Shown here in pieces: positions 23,665 through 32,057 of a stretch of 39,984 nucleotides of DNA. Under the pieces are notes generated by a model. It saw nothing but the letters and a program-made list of their open reading frames with translations, was not told the origin of the DNA and did no database searches. The position numbers and the translations under genes are program-made. The first letter of the stretch is position 1. Each line of letters begins with the position of its first letter. The DNA lies in NCBI GenBank assembly GCA_029257745.1, contig JARIAS010000056.1, positions 1 to 39,984 of the forward strand, given 5' to 3'. This DNA comes from Candidatus Cryptobacteroides sp. (lineage in GTDB: Bacteria; Bacteroidota; Bacteroidia; Bacteroidales; UBA932).

Positions 23665-24558
23665 ATGAAGTTATCTTTTTTAAAACGAAGAATTCCCCTA
23701 TACTTGAGGGCAAAGTACCAATTAATAGCAACTGTTACATTTACAGCATTCTTTTCTTTATTATCCTTAATAGTTATTATCCCTTTTCTTGATACCGCAT
23801 GGTTTGAATTGGGGGCTTCTCAGGTTTTCGCATATACAATTGCTTTCTATATTATATCTTTGTTTTTTGTGATATGTAGTAAGATTTTATTGTATAGAAT
23901 ATCTGAAAAGTATTATATATCCTATATCTTATATTTTTTGTGGTGTTTTTCTGAGGTAATATTTATATGCTTGCTATATCTTGTTTTTACAATTTTGGGA
24001 CTCCGTTACGGAATAATAGAGCTTAATAGTCTTGATATTTTACCTCTATTGTATAGAACTTTTTTAATATCAATTGTATCAATCCTAATACCTTATATCA
24101 TAGCAGGTATGTATTTTGCCATAATTGATAGAGATAATACAATAAGACTTATTAATTATAAGAATGTTGTATCTGATGAGAGTTCTGAAGAAGTAAAGGA
24201 TAAAAAAGTTACATTATTTGATAATAATGGTACACTCAAGATGTCTTTAAGCCTATCCCGATTGTTGTATATACAATCAGATGATAATTATGTGAAAGTA
24301 TGGTATTTAAATAGTAAGAATGAGCTTAAAAGGTATATGCTACGTTGTCGTTTAAAGACTATTGAAAAGAGTTTTGAGGGCTCAAGTCTAGTTCGCTGTC
24401 ATAGGCAATATATTGTTAATTTAGATCAAGTTAAAATATTGAGAAAAGAGAAGGATGGTTACGAATTAGACTTGTCAAACGATGAAATTCCTCCAATATC
24501 TGTTACTAAGACATATGAGGATTTAGTATTAAAAAGATTTGATAAAATACACAAATAG
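23665..24558 (+). CDS. Membrane-anchored LytTR-type DNA-binding regulator
   Basis: The protein has 297 residues. Four hydrophobic helices (about 20-45, 57-79, 90-112 and 130-152) are followed by a cytosolic linker and a C-terminal LytTR domain (about 195-292). The domain shows L-L-Y-I-Q-S-D-D-N-Y-V-K-V-W-Y (the Y-I-x-A/S-x-x-N-Y strand) and then S-S-L-V-R-C-H-R-Q-Y-I-V-N-L-D-Q-V, the classic LytTR F/L-x-R-x-H-R-x-Y-x-V-N. There is no receiver domain, so it is not a standard response regulator. It probably senses a signal through the membrane part and binds direct repeats. No histidine kinase is adjacent. It stands alone with its own promoter; tmk follows 169 nt later. Confidence 0.88.
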   Translation: MKLSFLKRRIPLYLRAKYQLIATVTFTAFFSLLSLIVIIPFLDTAWFELGASQVFAYTIAFYIISLFFVICSKILLYRISEKYYISYILYFLWCFSEVIFICLLYLVFTILGLRYGIIELNSLDILPLLYRTFLISIVSILIPYIIAGMYFAIIDRDNTIRLINYKNVVSDESSEEVKDKKVTLFDNNGTLKMSLSLSRLLYIQSDDNYVKVWYLNSKNELKRYMLRCRLKTIEKSFEGSSLVRCHRQYIVNLDQVKILRKEKDGYELDLSNDEIPPISVTKTYEDLVLKRFDKIHK

Positions 24559-24629
24559 GTATTACATTTAGGATTAAGCTAAAAGTTATCAAAAATGATT
24601 TGGATTTATGCTCTAATGAGTATAATCAT

Positions 24630-24660
24630 ATTGATAATTGTCTAATTAGTGTTAATTTTG
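24630..24660 (+). promoter_or_regulatory. Promoter of tmk
   Basis: ATTG (24630-24633), 19 nt and TAATTTTG (24653-24660) fit the consensus except for one -33 base. The leader is about 60 nt. Confidence 0.55.
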
Positions 24661-24727
24661 TAGAATGTATTGAAACTTACGTTCATTGACTCTGTCATAG
24701 AGTGAGATAAATCTTATAAGAAAAAGG

Positions 24728-25417
24728 ATGTTTATAGTAATAGAAGGCTTAGATGGTGCAGGTAAGTCTACACAAATTAATAGATTAAGAGCATATTTAC
24801 AGGATTTGTTCTGTAACCTTGAGTATATACACTTTCCAAGATATAATGCTCCAGTATATGGAGAACTTATCTCTGACTTTTTAAAAGGTAAATTTGGTGA
24901 AATAGATAAGGTGCACCCACAATTGGTCGCATTGTTGTTTGCACAAGATCGTGCTGATGCTTCTAAGTTGATAAACAACTCATTGAGATACAATAAAGCT
25001 GTTTTGTTGGATAGATATGTATATTCAAATATTGCATATCAATGTGCAAAATTAGATACAGAATCAGAGAAAGAGGAACTTAAAAAGTGGATAATTAATA
25101 CTGAATATAATTATTTTAATTTAGCAAAGCCACAGTTAAATATCTTTTTAGATGTACCTATATCTTTTGTAGAGTCAAATTTGCAAAAAAGTAGAGAGGG
25201 ACAGGATAGAGATTATCTGAAGAGGGGAGAACAAGACATACATGAGGCAAGTATAAGCTTTCAAGAAAAAGTACGCAACATGTATTTGCAATTAACAGAG
25301 GAAGATCCTGACTTTATTAGACTTGATTGTAGTGACGATAATGGCAATATGCTAGATGAAGATACTATATTTACAAAATTGAAAGATATAATAAATGCAA
25401 AATGGAAAAGCTTGTAG
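24728..25417 (+). CDS. tmk: Thymidylate kinase
   Basis: The 229-residue enzyme phosphorylates dTMP to dTDP. The P-loop is G-L-D-G-A-G-K-S-T (7-15), the F-P-R substrate motif is at 36-38, and the D-R-Y motif is at D95-R96-Y97. The lid region contains K-S-R-E-G-Q-D-R-D-Y. It is slightly longer than the usual 205-215 residues because of a longer lid/helix region. Its end overlaps the next gene by 16 nt, so the two are coupled. Confidence 0.93.
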   Translation: MFIVIEGLDGAGKSTQINRLRAYLQDLFCNLEYIHFPRYNAPVYGELISDFLKGKFGEIDKVHPQLVALLFAQDRADASKLINNSLRYNKAVLLDRYVYSNIAYQCAKLDTESEKEELKKWIINTEYNYFNLAKPQLNIFLDVPISFVESNLQKSREGQDRDYLKRGEQDIHEASISFQEKVRNMYLQLTEEDPDFIRLDCSDDNGNMLDEDTIFTKLKDIINAKWKSL

Positions 25418-26625
25418 AATTTATTTTAAATACAATCTCAAAGAGTTCTAGAAAGATTTTAGGCTTAGTATTTTTCTTATCGGGTATACTAAAGGTAATG
25501 GATCCCGTAGGTACAGGTCTAATAATGAAGGATTATGCTTCATATTTAGGTTTGGAGAGCCTATCTTCCTTTATTGCTTTATTGAATATAGGTATAATAG
25601 AGTTAGTGCTAGCAGTATTCTTAACATTAGGCATATTTACTAAGATTACTAAATATGTCACAAGCTTTATTATATTAGCTTTCACCATTTTGACAGCAGT
25701 ATTATTTGTGCAAAATCCTGAGATGGATTGTGGCTGTTTTGGAGAGGCTATAAAACTAACTCATTTTCAGTCATTTATAAAGAATATAATATTGATGGTT
25801 TTTGTAGTAGGCTTATACTTTGAGCCTAAAAGTTATAGGCCGTCAAGATTGAAATATATTGTATCTGCAATTAGTCTTATATCCTTAATACTATTTACTG
25901 TATATTCTTATATGAATATACCTATGGTAGATTTTACTGCCTTTGATAAATCCTCTGTTCTTATGGCAGCGGTAGACAATCAAGAACCAAGAGATATGTA
26001 TATATCTACTTTTGTATATGAAAAAAATGGTCAGAAAGGTATTTTTACAGAAGATAGATTACCTGATTCAACATGGACTTTTGTAGATACAAAAGTTATT
26101 AAGAAACAATCAATTACAGCTGATTATGATAATTATCCCGTATTGTCTTTTAAAGATAAATACGGTAATTATTATGATTCGATAGCTGTTGATAAGAATG
26201 TTATGATATATTCATTATACGATAGTAATGTTAGCAAGAGTAAAATTTCTAAGATAGCACAGGCTCTGCGTGATGCAGAAAGAGCGGGTATGAAGCCTAT
26301 ATTTTTAATAAACTCTAGTCCTGAAGAACTTGAAACTTTATTATCTGATGAAGATGAGACTACCAGCTTATTCGTCTCTTCTTTAACTTATTTTGCAGAC
26401 TACAAGACTTTAATAAGTCTTAATAGAAGTAATGGGGGAGCTACATATTTTATTAATGGTAGTCTGATAGACAAGTGGTCATATAGACAGTTGCCAGCTT
26501 ATGATAGTATGACTTATATGGTTAGTGCAGAAAAGAATAATATATTAATCTCTGCAAACCCTAAAAAGACAATGCTATTTGAGGCCTTTGTCTTATATAT
26601 GTTAGTCTTGTTATTTTTATTCTAA
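25402..26625 (+). CDS. DoxX/MauE-like membrane protein (BT_3928 type)
   Basis: The protein has 407 residues. The N-terminal half holds four helices (about 17-33, 52-78, 83-103 and 122-138) with the K-I-L-G-L-V-F-F-L-S-G-I-L-K start and the D-C-G-C-F-G motif at 109-114, as in DoxX/MauE-type redox membrane proteins. A fifth helix (about 150-170) leads to a large soluble C-terminal domain without a recognised motif. A hydrophobic segment closes the chain, so the C-terminus returns to the membrane. The vicinal Cys pair suggests thiol chemistry. It overlaps tmk by 16 nt, an order I associate with Bacteroidales. The function is unproven. Confidence 0.82.
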   Translation: MEKLVEFILNTISKSSRKILGLVFFLSGILKVMDPVGTGLIMKDYASYLGLESLSSFIALLNIGIIELVLAVFLTLGIFTKITKYVTSFIILAFTILTAVLFVQNPEMDCGCFGEAIKLTHFQSFIKNIILMVFVVGLYFEPKSYRPSRLKYIVSAISLISLILFTVYSYMNIPMVDFTAFDKSSVLMAAVDNQEPRDMYISTFVYEKNGQKGIFTEDRLPDSTWTFVDTKVIKKQSITADYDNYPVLSFKDKYGNYYDSIAVDKNVMIYSLYDSNVSKSKISKIAQALRDAERAGMKPIFLINSSPEELETLLSDEDETTSLFVSSLTYFADYKTLISLNRSNGGATYFINGSLIDKWSYRQLPAYDSMTYMVSAEKNNILISANPKKTMLFEAFVLYMLVLLFLF

Positions 26626-26800
26626 ATCCTACTTTTAGTGCTTATACACTTTTGGTATTTAGCATTATGAAAAATTTACAGCTATTTCTTATTCTAAATG
26701 CGTATAGCATATTTGTAGTATATCAAAAGTAAGTTGATTTATATTTTGTGTATTATATTTATTTGCAGGACAAGTAAATGGTTAAACTGCAAGATATTTT

Positions 26801-26841
26801 ACCTTAATCACGAGTAGAGACTCTTTATTAAGGTAGTTTTT
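26801..26841 (+). terminator. Terminator-like hairpin downstream of the DoxX-like gene
   Basis: ACCTTAAT (26801-26808) pairs with ATTAAGGT (26827-26834) around an 18-nt loop, followed by AG and five T (26837-26841). It lies 175 nt after the coding stop on the + strand. Confidence 0.5.
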
Positions 26842-26945
26842 GCAACGTTGCTTATACCTTTGATAGCATGAAGATTATTTTATAATTAACGCTATATATA
26901 ATATAAAGCTTTAACAGGTTTATTTATAATATTTGTTAATAGAAT

Positions 26946-26976
26946 AAAAAAAAGAGATGTATAACACCTCTTTTTT
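26946..26976. terminator. Terminator after infB
   Basis: An A-run, GAGATGT (26954-26960), a 4-nt loop, ACACCTC (26964-26970) and a T-run form a stem with one mismatch. It works best on the minus strand after infB but has T-runs in both directions. Confidence 0.7.
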
Positions 26977-27005
26977 ATTTTATATGTTTTTATTGATATA
27001 CTGAA

Positions 27006-29963
27006 TTAGAGCTTTCTCTTAATTTCCACAATTGTAAATGCTTCAATTACGTCTCCATCTTTTATATCATTATAGTTCTCAATGCCAATACCACATTCCA
27101 TACCAGAACTTACTTCTTTCACATCATCTTTACCACGTTTTAATGATGATAAGTCTCCAGTGTAGACCACAATTCCATCTCGTATTAGTCTAACTTTAGA
27201 ATTTTTATTCATCTTACCTTCTTTAATCAGACAGCCGGCAATTGTTCCAACCTTACTGATTTTGAAAGTTTGTTTAACGATGGCAGTTGCTACAACTTCT
27301 TCTTTCTTTTCAGGCTCTAGCATACCCTCAATACCATCTTTTACCTCATTAATTGCATCATAGATGATAGAATATAACCTGATTTCAATACCTTCTTTTT
27401 CAGCGAGATTTCTTGCTTCAGATGAAGGTCTAACTTGGAAGCCAATGATAATTGCATCTGATGCAGTAGCAAGCATAATATCAGACTCAGATATTGCACC
27501 TACTGCTTTATGTATTACATTTACGTGAATCTCTTCTGTTGAAAGTTTAATCAATGAATCTGAAAGAGCTTCAACAGAGCCATCAACATCTCCTTTAACA
27601 ATGACATTCAGCTCCTTGAAGTTGCCAATAGCAATACGTCTTCCAATCTCTTCAAGAGTCATATGTTTTTGAGTCTTGATACCTTGTATACGTATTAATT
27701 GCTCCCTCTTATTTGCAATAGATTTAGCCTCTTTCTCATCCTCCATAATATTGAACTTTTCACCAGCACTAGGTGCACCGTTTAGTCCTAAAATAGATAT
27801 TGGTGTTGATGGGCCCGCTTCGTCAATATTCATACCTCTTTCGTTTAGCATAGCCTTGACTCTTCCGTAGTAACTTCCACATAACATCATATCTCCTTTT
27901 TTAACAGTACCTGTTTGTACTAGTACAGTAGCTACATAGCCTCTACCTTTGTCAAGAGATGATTCAATAACAGCACCTACTCCTGCTTTCTTAGGATTTG
28001 CTCTAAGGTTCATCATGTCAGTTTCAAGCAATACCTTTTCAAGTAGTTTGTCTACATTTGTTCCCTTTTTAGCAGAAAGTTCTTGACATTGGTATTTACC
28101 GCCCCATGCCTCTGTTAGAATGTTCATTTGAGCAAGTTGTTGGTATATTTTATCAGAATTTGCTCCTGGTTTATCTATCTTATTAATAGCAAATATCATA
28201 GGTACACCAGCTGCCTGTGCGTGGTTTATAGCTTCCACAGTTTGAGGCATAACAGCATCATCAGCCGCAATTATAATAATAGCAAGGTCTGTTAATTGTG
28301 CACCTCTTGCACGCATGGCTGTGAAGGCCTCATGTCCAGGAGTATCAAGGAAGGTGATTTTTCTTCCGTTAGGAAGTACAACATTATATGCACCAATGTG
28401 TTGTGTAATACCTCCAGCTTCACCTGCAATTACATTTGCTTTACGTATATAGTCAAGTAGGGAAGTCTTACCATGGTCTACGTGTCCCATTACAGTTATA
28501 ATGGCAGGTCTAGGCTCTAAATCTTCTTCCTTATCAGCATCTTGACTGTCATTAGATAGGTCTTGAGTCAATTCAGCTGTTACAAATTCTATCTTATATC
28601 CAAATTCTTCAGCGACAAGTACAAGAGCTTCAGCATCAAGTCTTTGGTTTATTGATACCATAAGACCTAAGTTAAGGCAGGCTCCAATAACCTTGTTTAC
28701 CGGGGTATTGTTCATCAAAATAGCAAGGTCATTAACAGTAACAAATTCTGTTACCTTTAAGACTTTCTTTTCAGCTGCCTCTTTTTCTTTCTCCTCCTGC
28801 ATTTTTTGCGAAGCCAACTCTCTCTTCTCTTTCCTATATTTTGCACCAAAATTACTCTTCTTGTTGTCATTCATTCTGGCATAGGTCTCTTTTACCTGTT
28901 TTTGAATTTCTTTCTGAAGTTCTTCCTCTTCAGCCTCTGTCATTGCAGGTTTAAACCTATCATTCTTTGACTTCTTTTTACCTTTATTATTATTGTTGTC
29001 AAGCTTCTCTCTCTTGTTGAATTTATTCTTCTTAGAGTTTTCCTTATGCTTACCTTCAGCCTCGTTATCAATTTTATTAATATCTACTTTTTGACTAGAT
29101 TTGTTGATACGTTCTCTCTTTTTATTTTTACTCTTTTTAGGCTCAAATTGGGATAAATCTACCTTTCCAAGAATTTTTACACCTGGATTTGATAGTTCAT
29201 CAATTTCATCATCTTTAATAAAAACAGACTTTTTGAGTTTTTGTTCTGCCTTTAATTTTGCCTTTTCATCCTTAGGTTTGGACTCCTTTTTATCGTGCTT
29301 ATTATTTCCACTCTTTTTTTCAGGGGTATTAGGGCTGGAAACAATAGGGTTAGGAATATCCTTATCTTCATTTTTTACAGTTTCTTCTACCTTTTTATCT
29401 GTAGATAAGCTAGCTTCTTTTGTCGCCTGCTCGATAACTGCTTTATTCTCAACATTATTATTTTCTTTATTATCAGAAGGTTCTTTTGTTGTATCTACTG
29501 CAGTTGATAGTTCTGTATTTTCTTTTTCTGTTATATCTATATTCTCTTCTTTAACAGATTGAATACTCTCTACTTTGGCCTCTTCTTTTTCCTTTTCTAT
29601 ATTAGAATTAGCTTTTGGGTTTTCAGCAGTATTATTTTCTGTACTAACTTGTTCCGCCTTATCGCTGTTGCTTAGGCCCATATTTTTGATAATCACAGTG
29701 TTGCTAGATAATTCCTCCTCTTCATCTTGAGTTTTACTAGTTTTTTCCATGATTTCTTTCATCTTAATATCAACCTTAGCAGCCTCTTTTTTAGTTTTAA
29801 GGTCTTCTCCAAATTTCTTCTCAATAAGTTCTAGATATTTCTCATCTATTTTTATGTTTGGATTTTTTTCTTCAATATTGGCACCTTTTTCATTAAGAAA
29901 ATCTATAAGTGTATCAATTCCAACATTGAAATCTTTCATTAATTTATTTAATCTTATTCCCAT
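27006..29963 (-). CDS. infB: Translation initiation factor IF-2
   Basis: The 985-residue GTPase delivers initiator tRNA to the ribosome. An IF2_N helix-turn domain at the N-terminus ([12 protein letters not shown], about 3-57) is followed by a roughly 340-residue Lys/Glu/Asn-rich low-complexity linker, typical for Bacteroidetes. A second IF2_N-type domain lies at about 405-465. The G domain has G1 G-H-V-D-H-G-K-T at 493-500, [12 protein letters not shown] and S-A-K-K-G. Domains II-IV follow to the C-terminus ([10 protein letters not shown]). It is the last gene of the rimP-nusA-infB operon and ends at a terminator. Confidence 0.97.
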   Translation of the reverse strand: MGIRLNKLMKDFNVGIDTLIDFLNEKGANIEEKNPNIKIDEKYLELIEKKFGEDLKTKKEAAKVDIKMKEIMEKTSKTQDEEEELSSNTVIIKNMGLSNSDKAEQVSTENNTAENPKANSNIEKEKEEAKVESIQSVKEENIDITEKENTELSTAVDTTKEPSDNKENNNVENKAVIEQATKEASLSTDKKVEETVKNEDKDIPNPIVSSPNTPEKKSGNNKHDKKESKPKDEKAKLKAEQKLKKSVFIKDDEIDELSNPGVKILGKVDLSQFEPKKSKNKKRERINKSSQKVDINKIDNEAEGKHKENSKKNKFNKREKLDNNNNKGKKKSKNDRFKPAMTEAEEEELQKEIQKQVKETYARMNDNKKSNFGAKYRKEKRELASQKMQEEKEKEAAEKKVLKVTEFVTVNDLAILMNNTPVNKVIGACLNLGLMVSINQRLDAEALVLVAEEFGYKIEFVTAELTQDLSNDSQDADKEEDLEPRPAIITVMGHVDHGKTSLLDYIRKANVIAGEAGGITQHIGAYNVVLPNGRKITFLDTPGHEAFTAMRARGAQLTDLAIIIIAADDAVMPQTVEAINHAQAAGVPMIFAINKIDKPGANSDKIYQQLAQMNILTEAWGGKYQCQELSAKKGTNVDKLLEKVLLETDMMNLRANPKKAGVGAVIESSLDKGRGYVATVLVQTGTVKKGDMMLCGSYYGRVKAMLNERGMNIDEAGPSTPISILGLNGAPSAGEKFNIMEDEKEAKSIANKREQLIRIQGIKTQKHMTLEEIGRRIAIGNFKELNVIVKGDVDGSVEALSDSLIKLSTEEIHVNVIHKAVGAISESDIMLATASDAIIIGFQVRPSSEARNLAEKEGIEIRLYSIIYDAINEVKDGIEGMLEPEKKEEVVATAIVKQTFKISKVGTIAGCLIKEGKMNKNSKVRLIRDGIVVYTGDLSSLKRGKDDVKEVSSGMECGIGIENYNDIKDGDVIEAFTIVEIKRKL

Positions 29964-29992
29964 ATATACCCCTAAATTTATTTATCAATATT

Positions 29993-31252
29993 CTAGTCTT
30001 CAAATTCTGAGCGAAGTATTGCAAGAACTTCTTCAACAGTTTCATCTTCCAAATCAGCACGAGTAGCAATATCACTAGGGCTTAGGGCAAGTACGCTTTT
30101 AGCTGTATCACAGCCTATTTCTTGCAATTTGTCAATTATCCATTGATCTATTTCATTGCTAAACTCACTTAGTCTCACATCTTCCTCTTCTCCATTTGCT
30201 TCATCTTGAGGAATATCTCTCCATACTTCTATTTCTTTTCCTACTAGCATTCCGGCAAGCTTAATATTACAGCCATTCCTTCCAATACTTTTTTTAACCT
30301 CTTCAGGTTGTAAATATACCTTGATTTTATCTCCATCAGGATTTAAATCAATTGAAGATATTTTTGCTGGGCTTAAAGCTCTTTGTATCAGTAGGGCAGT
30401 GTTGTTAGTCCATTGTATTACATCAATATTCTCATTTCTTAGTTCTCTTACAATACCAATAATACGAGAACCTTTAACGCCAATACATGCACCTATCGGA
30501 TCAATCCTATCATCGTATGATTCTACTGCGACTTTAGCCCTTTCACCAGGTATACGTACTACTTTCTTAATAGTAATAAGTCCGTCATATATTTCTGGAA
30601 CTTCTTGTTCAAAAAGTTTAGTTAAAAAGTCATTACTAGTTCTTGATAAAATAATATATGGTGTTGTATTATTTTTCATTTGAACATCTTTAATTATTGA
30701 ACGTACAGTATCGTTCTTTTTAAAATGCTCTCCTGGAATTTGTTCTGATTTAGGCAATCTTAGCTCATTTTCATCTTCATCAAGGAAAAGCACTTCTTTT
30801 GCCCAACTTTGATGAACTTCAGATGTAAAAAGTTCTCCAATCTTACTTTTGTACTTATTGAATAAATTAGCTTTTTCTATATCATTAATTCTTCCAGCTA
30901 GATTTTGACGAATATTTAAAATACCTCTGCGACCAAAATCTTTAAGCTCAATTTTCTTAGAGAATGTTTCTCCAATCTCATAATCATCATAACCTTGTTC
31001 AATTAATTGAGATAGAGATATTTGAGTATTAGGATCTTCCACATCTTCTACAACCTCAAGGTATTGATATATCTCGCAGTCACCTTTATCTACATTTATG
31101 ATAACTTCAAAATTATCAACAGAACCATAGGTCTTACTAAGTTGTGTCATAAAGACGTCTTTTAGTACTCCCATCATTACAGGCCTATCAATAGCCTTCT
31201 CCTTTTTAAAATCAGCAAATGAAGATTTTAAATCAATTTTATCTAATTCCAT
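29993..31252 (-). CDS. nusA: Transcription termination/antitermination protein NusA
   Basis: The protein has 419 residues. The NusA N-terminal domain (about 1-125) precedes an S1 domain (about 135-200) and two KH domains. The first KH has the G-A-C-I-G-V-K-G-S-R-I signature (about 245-260) and the second has K-K-S-I-G-R-N-G-C-N-I-K-L-A (about 315-328). A short acidic tail ends E-E-V-L-A-I-L-R-S-E-F-E-D. The protein binds RNA polymerase and modulates pausing, termination and antitermination. It lies 22 nt after rimP and 29 nt before infB, the order conserved across bacteria. Confidence 0.96.
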   Translation of the reverse strand: MELDKIDLKSSFADFKKEKAIDRPVMMGVLKDVFMTQLSKTYGSVDNFEVIINVDKGDCEIYQYLEVVEDVEDPNTQISLSQLIEQGYDDYEIGETFSKKIELKDFGRRGILNIRQNLAGRINDIEKANLFNKYKSKIGELFTSEVHQSWAKEVLFLDEDENELRLPKSEQIPGEHFKKNDTVRSIIKDVQMKNNTTPYIILSRTSNDFLTKLFEQEVPEIYDGLITIKKVVRIPGERAKVAVESYDDRIDPIGACIGVKGSRIIGIVRELRNENIDVIQWTNNTALLIQRALSPAKISSIDLNPDGDKIKVYLQPEEVKKSIGRNGCNIKLAGMLVGKEIEVWRDIPQDEANGEEEDVRLSEFSNEIDQWIIDKLQEIGCDTAKSVLALSPSDIATRADLEDETVEEVLAILRSEFED

Positions 31253-31274
31253 ATATAATTAATTTTCTATTTTT

Positions 31275-31739
31275 CTAAAATACAATGTAAGGGCAGGCAG
31301 AATTAATTTGTGTAAAGTTGTAAAATTCAATTTTTTCTACAAGCTCTTTTTTCTTTTTTCCCTCTACGGCTTCTTTTTGAGTATATCTGACACGTATCCC
31401 CTCGTCGTTTACGTCTTCTAGTATAGTAATCAGCTTTTTACCCCCTTTAAGCCTTAGCTCAATTTCAGAGCCTAGATATTTTTTATATTGTTTTATAACC
31501 TTGAATGCTTGGTCTAATCCTGCAGAACTAACTGTTAGAGCATAATCTTCTACTTCTCTATCGAAAATTTCGCCAAAGCGTTTATTGATATTTACACAAT
31601 CTTCCATTTGGACAATGCCATCTTCAGATTCAATGGTAAGCTCAATGTCATTATCTTTGCTTATCTGTATATCTACTATAAAACAGCCAAGTTTTTCAAC
31701 TTCAGCTTCAATTTCTTGTCTTATTTTTTCTATCTGCAT
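31275..31739 (-). CDS. rimP: Ribosome maturation factor RimP
   Basis: The 154-residue protein assists 30S subunit assembly. Seen are the N-terminal alpha/beta domain with G-C-F-I-V-D-I-Q-I-S-K-D-N-D-I-E-L-T-I-E-S-E-D-G and M-E-D-C-V-N-I-N-K-R-F, then Y-A-L-T-V-S-S-A-G-L-D-Q-A-F-K (the conserved S-P/S-G-L motif). A small beta-barrel SH3-like domain closes the chain. It is the first gene of the nusA-infB operon. The predicted promoter and a terminator-like hairpin lie immediately upstream. Confidence 0.93.
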   Translation of the reverse strand: MQIEKIRQEIEAEVEKLGCFIVDIQISKDNDIELTIESEDGIVQMEDCVNINKRFGEIFDREVEDYALTVSSAGLDQAFKVIKQYKKYLGSEIELRLKGGKKLITILEDVNDEGIRVRYTQKEAVEGKKKKELVEKIEFYNFTQINSACPYIVF

Positions 31740-31755
31740 ACTTATATATAAAAAC

Positions 31756-31782
31756 GATAGAGGACTTAAAGCGTCCTCTATC
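31756..31782 (-). terminator. Hairpin with T-tract in the rimP leader
   Basis: GATAGAGGAC and GTCCTCTATC (31773-31782 and 31756-31765 read on the minus strand) pair perfectly around a 7-nt loop. They are followed by CGTTTTTATA, only 17 nt before the rimP ATG. It would form at the very start of the transcript, so it may act as an attenuator or a 5' stabiliser. Confidence 0.6.
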
Positions 31783-31795
31783 TCTTATCACAATG

Positions 31796-31828
31796 CAAAT
31801 ATAATAATAATATTTGCAAATTACAATT
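31796..31828 (-). promoter_or_regulatory. Promoter of the rimP-nusA-infB operon
   Basis: On the minus strand ATTG (31828-31825), 21 nt and TATATTTG (31803-31796) fit the consensus with one -33 change. Transcription would begin near 31790, right at the hairpin. Confidence 0.5.
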
Positions 31829-32057
31829 ATTCTGATAACTTACTTTTTAAGCGATTTTACTAGTTAATTAGAAACGTACTGTTTATTTATATACAGCATA
31901 TAATTTATCTAATTATGTTTATATATGTGCTGTATACTTTCTACTATTTGTTATACCCATTCCTAATCTGTCTAATCATTTGATGACTATAAGCTAGTTT
32001 TTTACTAAGCAATATAGTAATTTATACTTTATCTTATTACCTATCATTAGTATAGAA

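Larger units (their letters stand above)
26626..27005. other. Non-coding gap between two convergent units, rich in inverted repeats
   Basis: Seen are a long-range inverted repeat ACTTTTGGTAT (26648-26658) with ATATCAAAAGT (26720-26730), a tiny frame of 21 codons inside it (ATG 26667, hydrophobic product), a terminator-like hairpin at 26801-26841, the palindrome GCAACGTTGC at 26842-26851, and the infB-side terminator at 26946-26976. I see no gene that can be supported. Confidence 0.5.
31740..32057. other. Gap between the fimbrial operon end and rimP
   Basis: The rimP promoter and leader hairpin occupy 31740-31828. Further out there is an inverted repeat TATACAGCA (31890-31898) with TGCTGTATA (31928-31936). 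I see no T-tailed terminator for the fimbrial operon on the minus strand and no credible small gene. Confidence 0.5.

Noticed and set aside
29101..29562. 153-codon open frame opposite infB
   Set aside because: It is a shadow of the low-complexity Lys/Glu-rich linker of IF-2; the product is Ser/Leu/Phe-rich with no motif.
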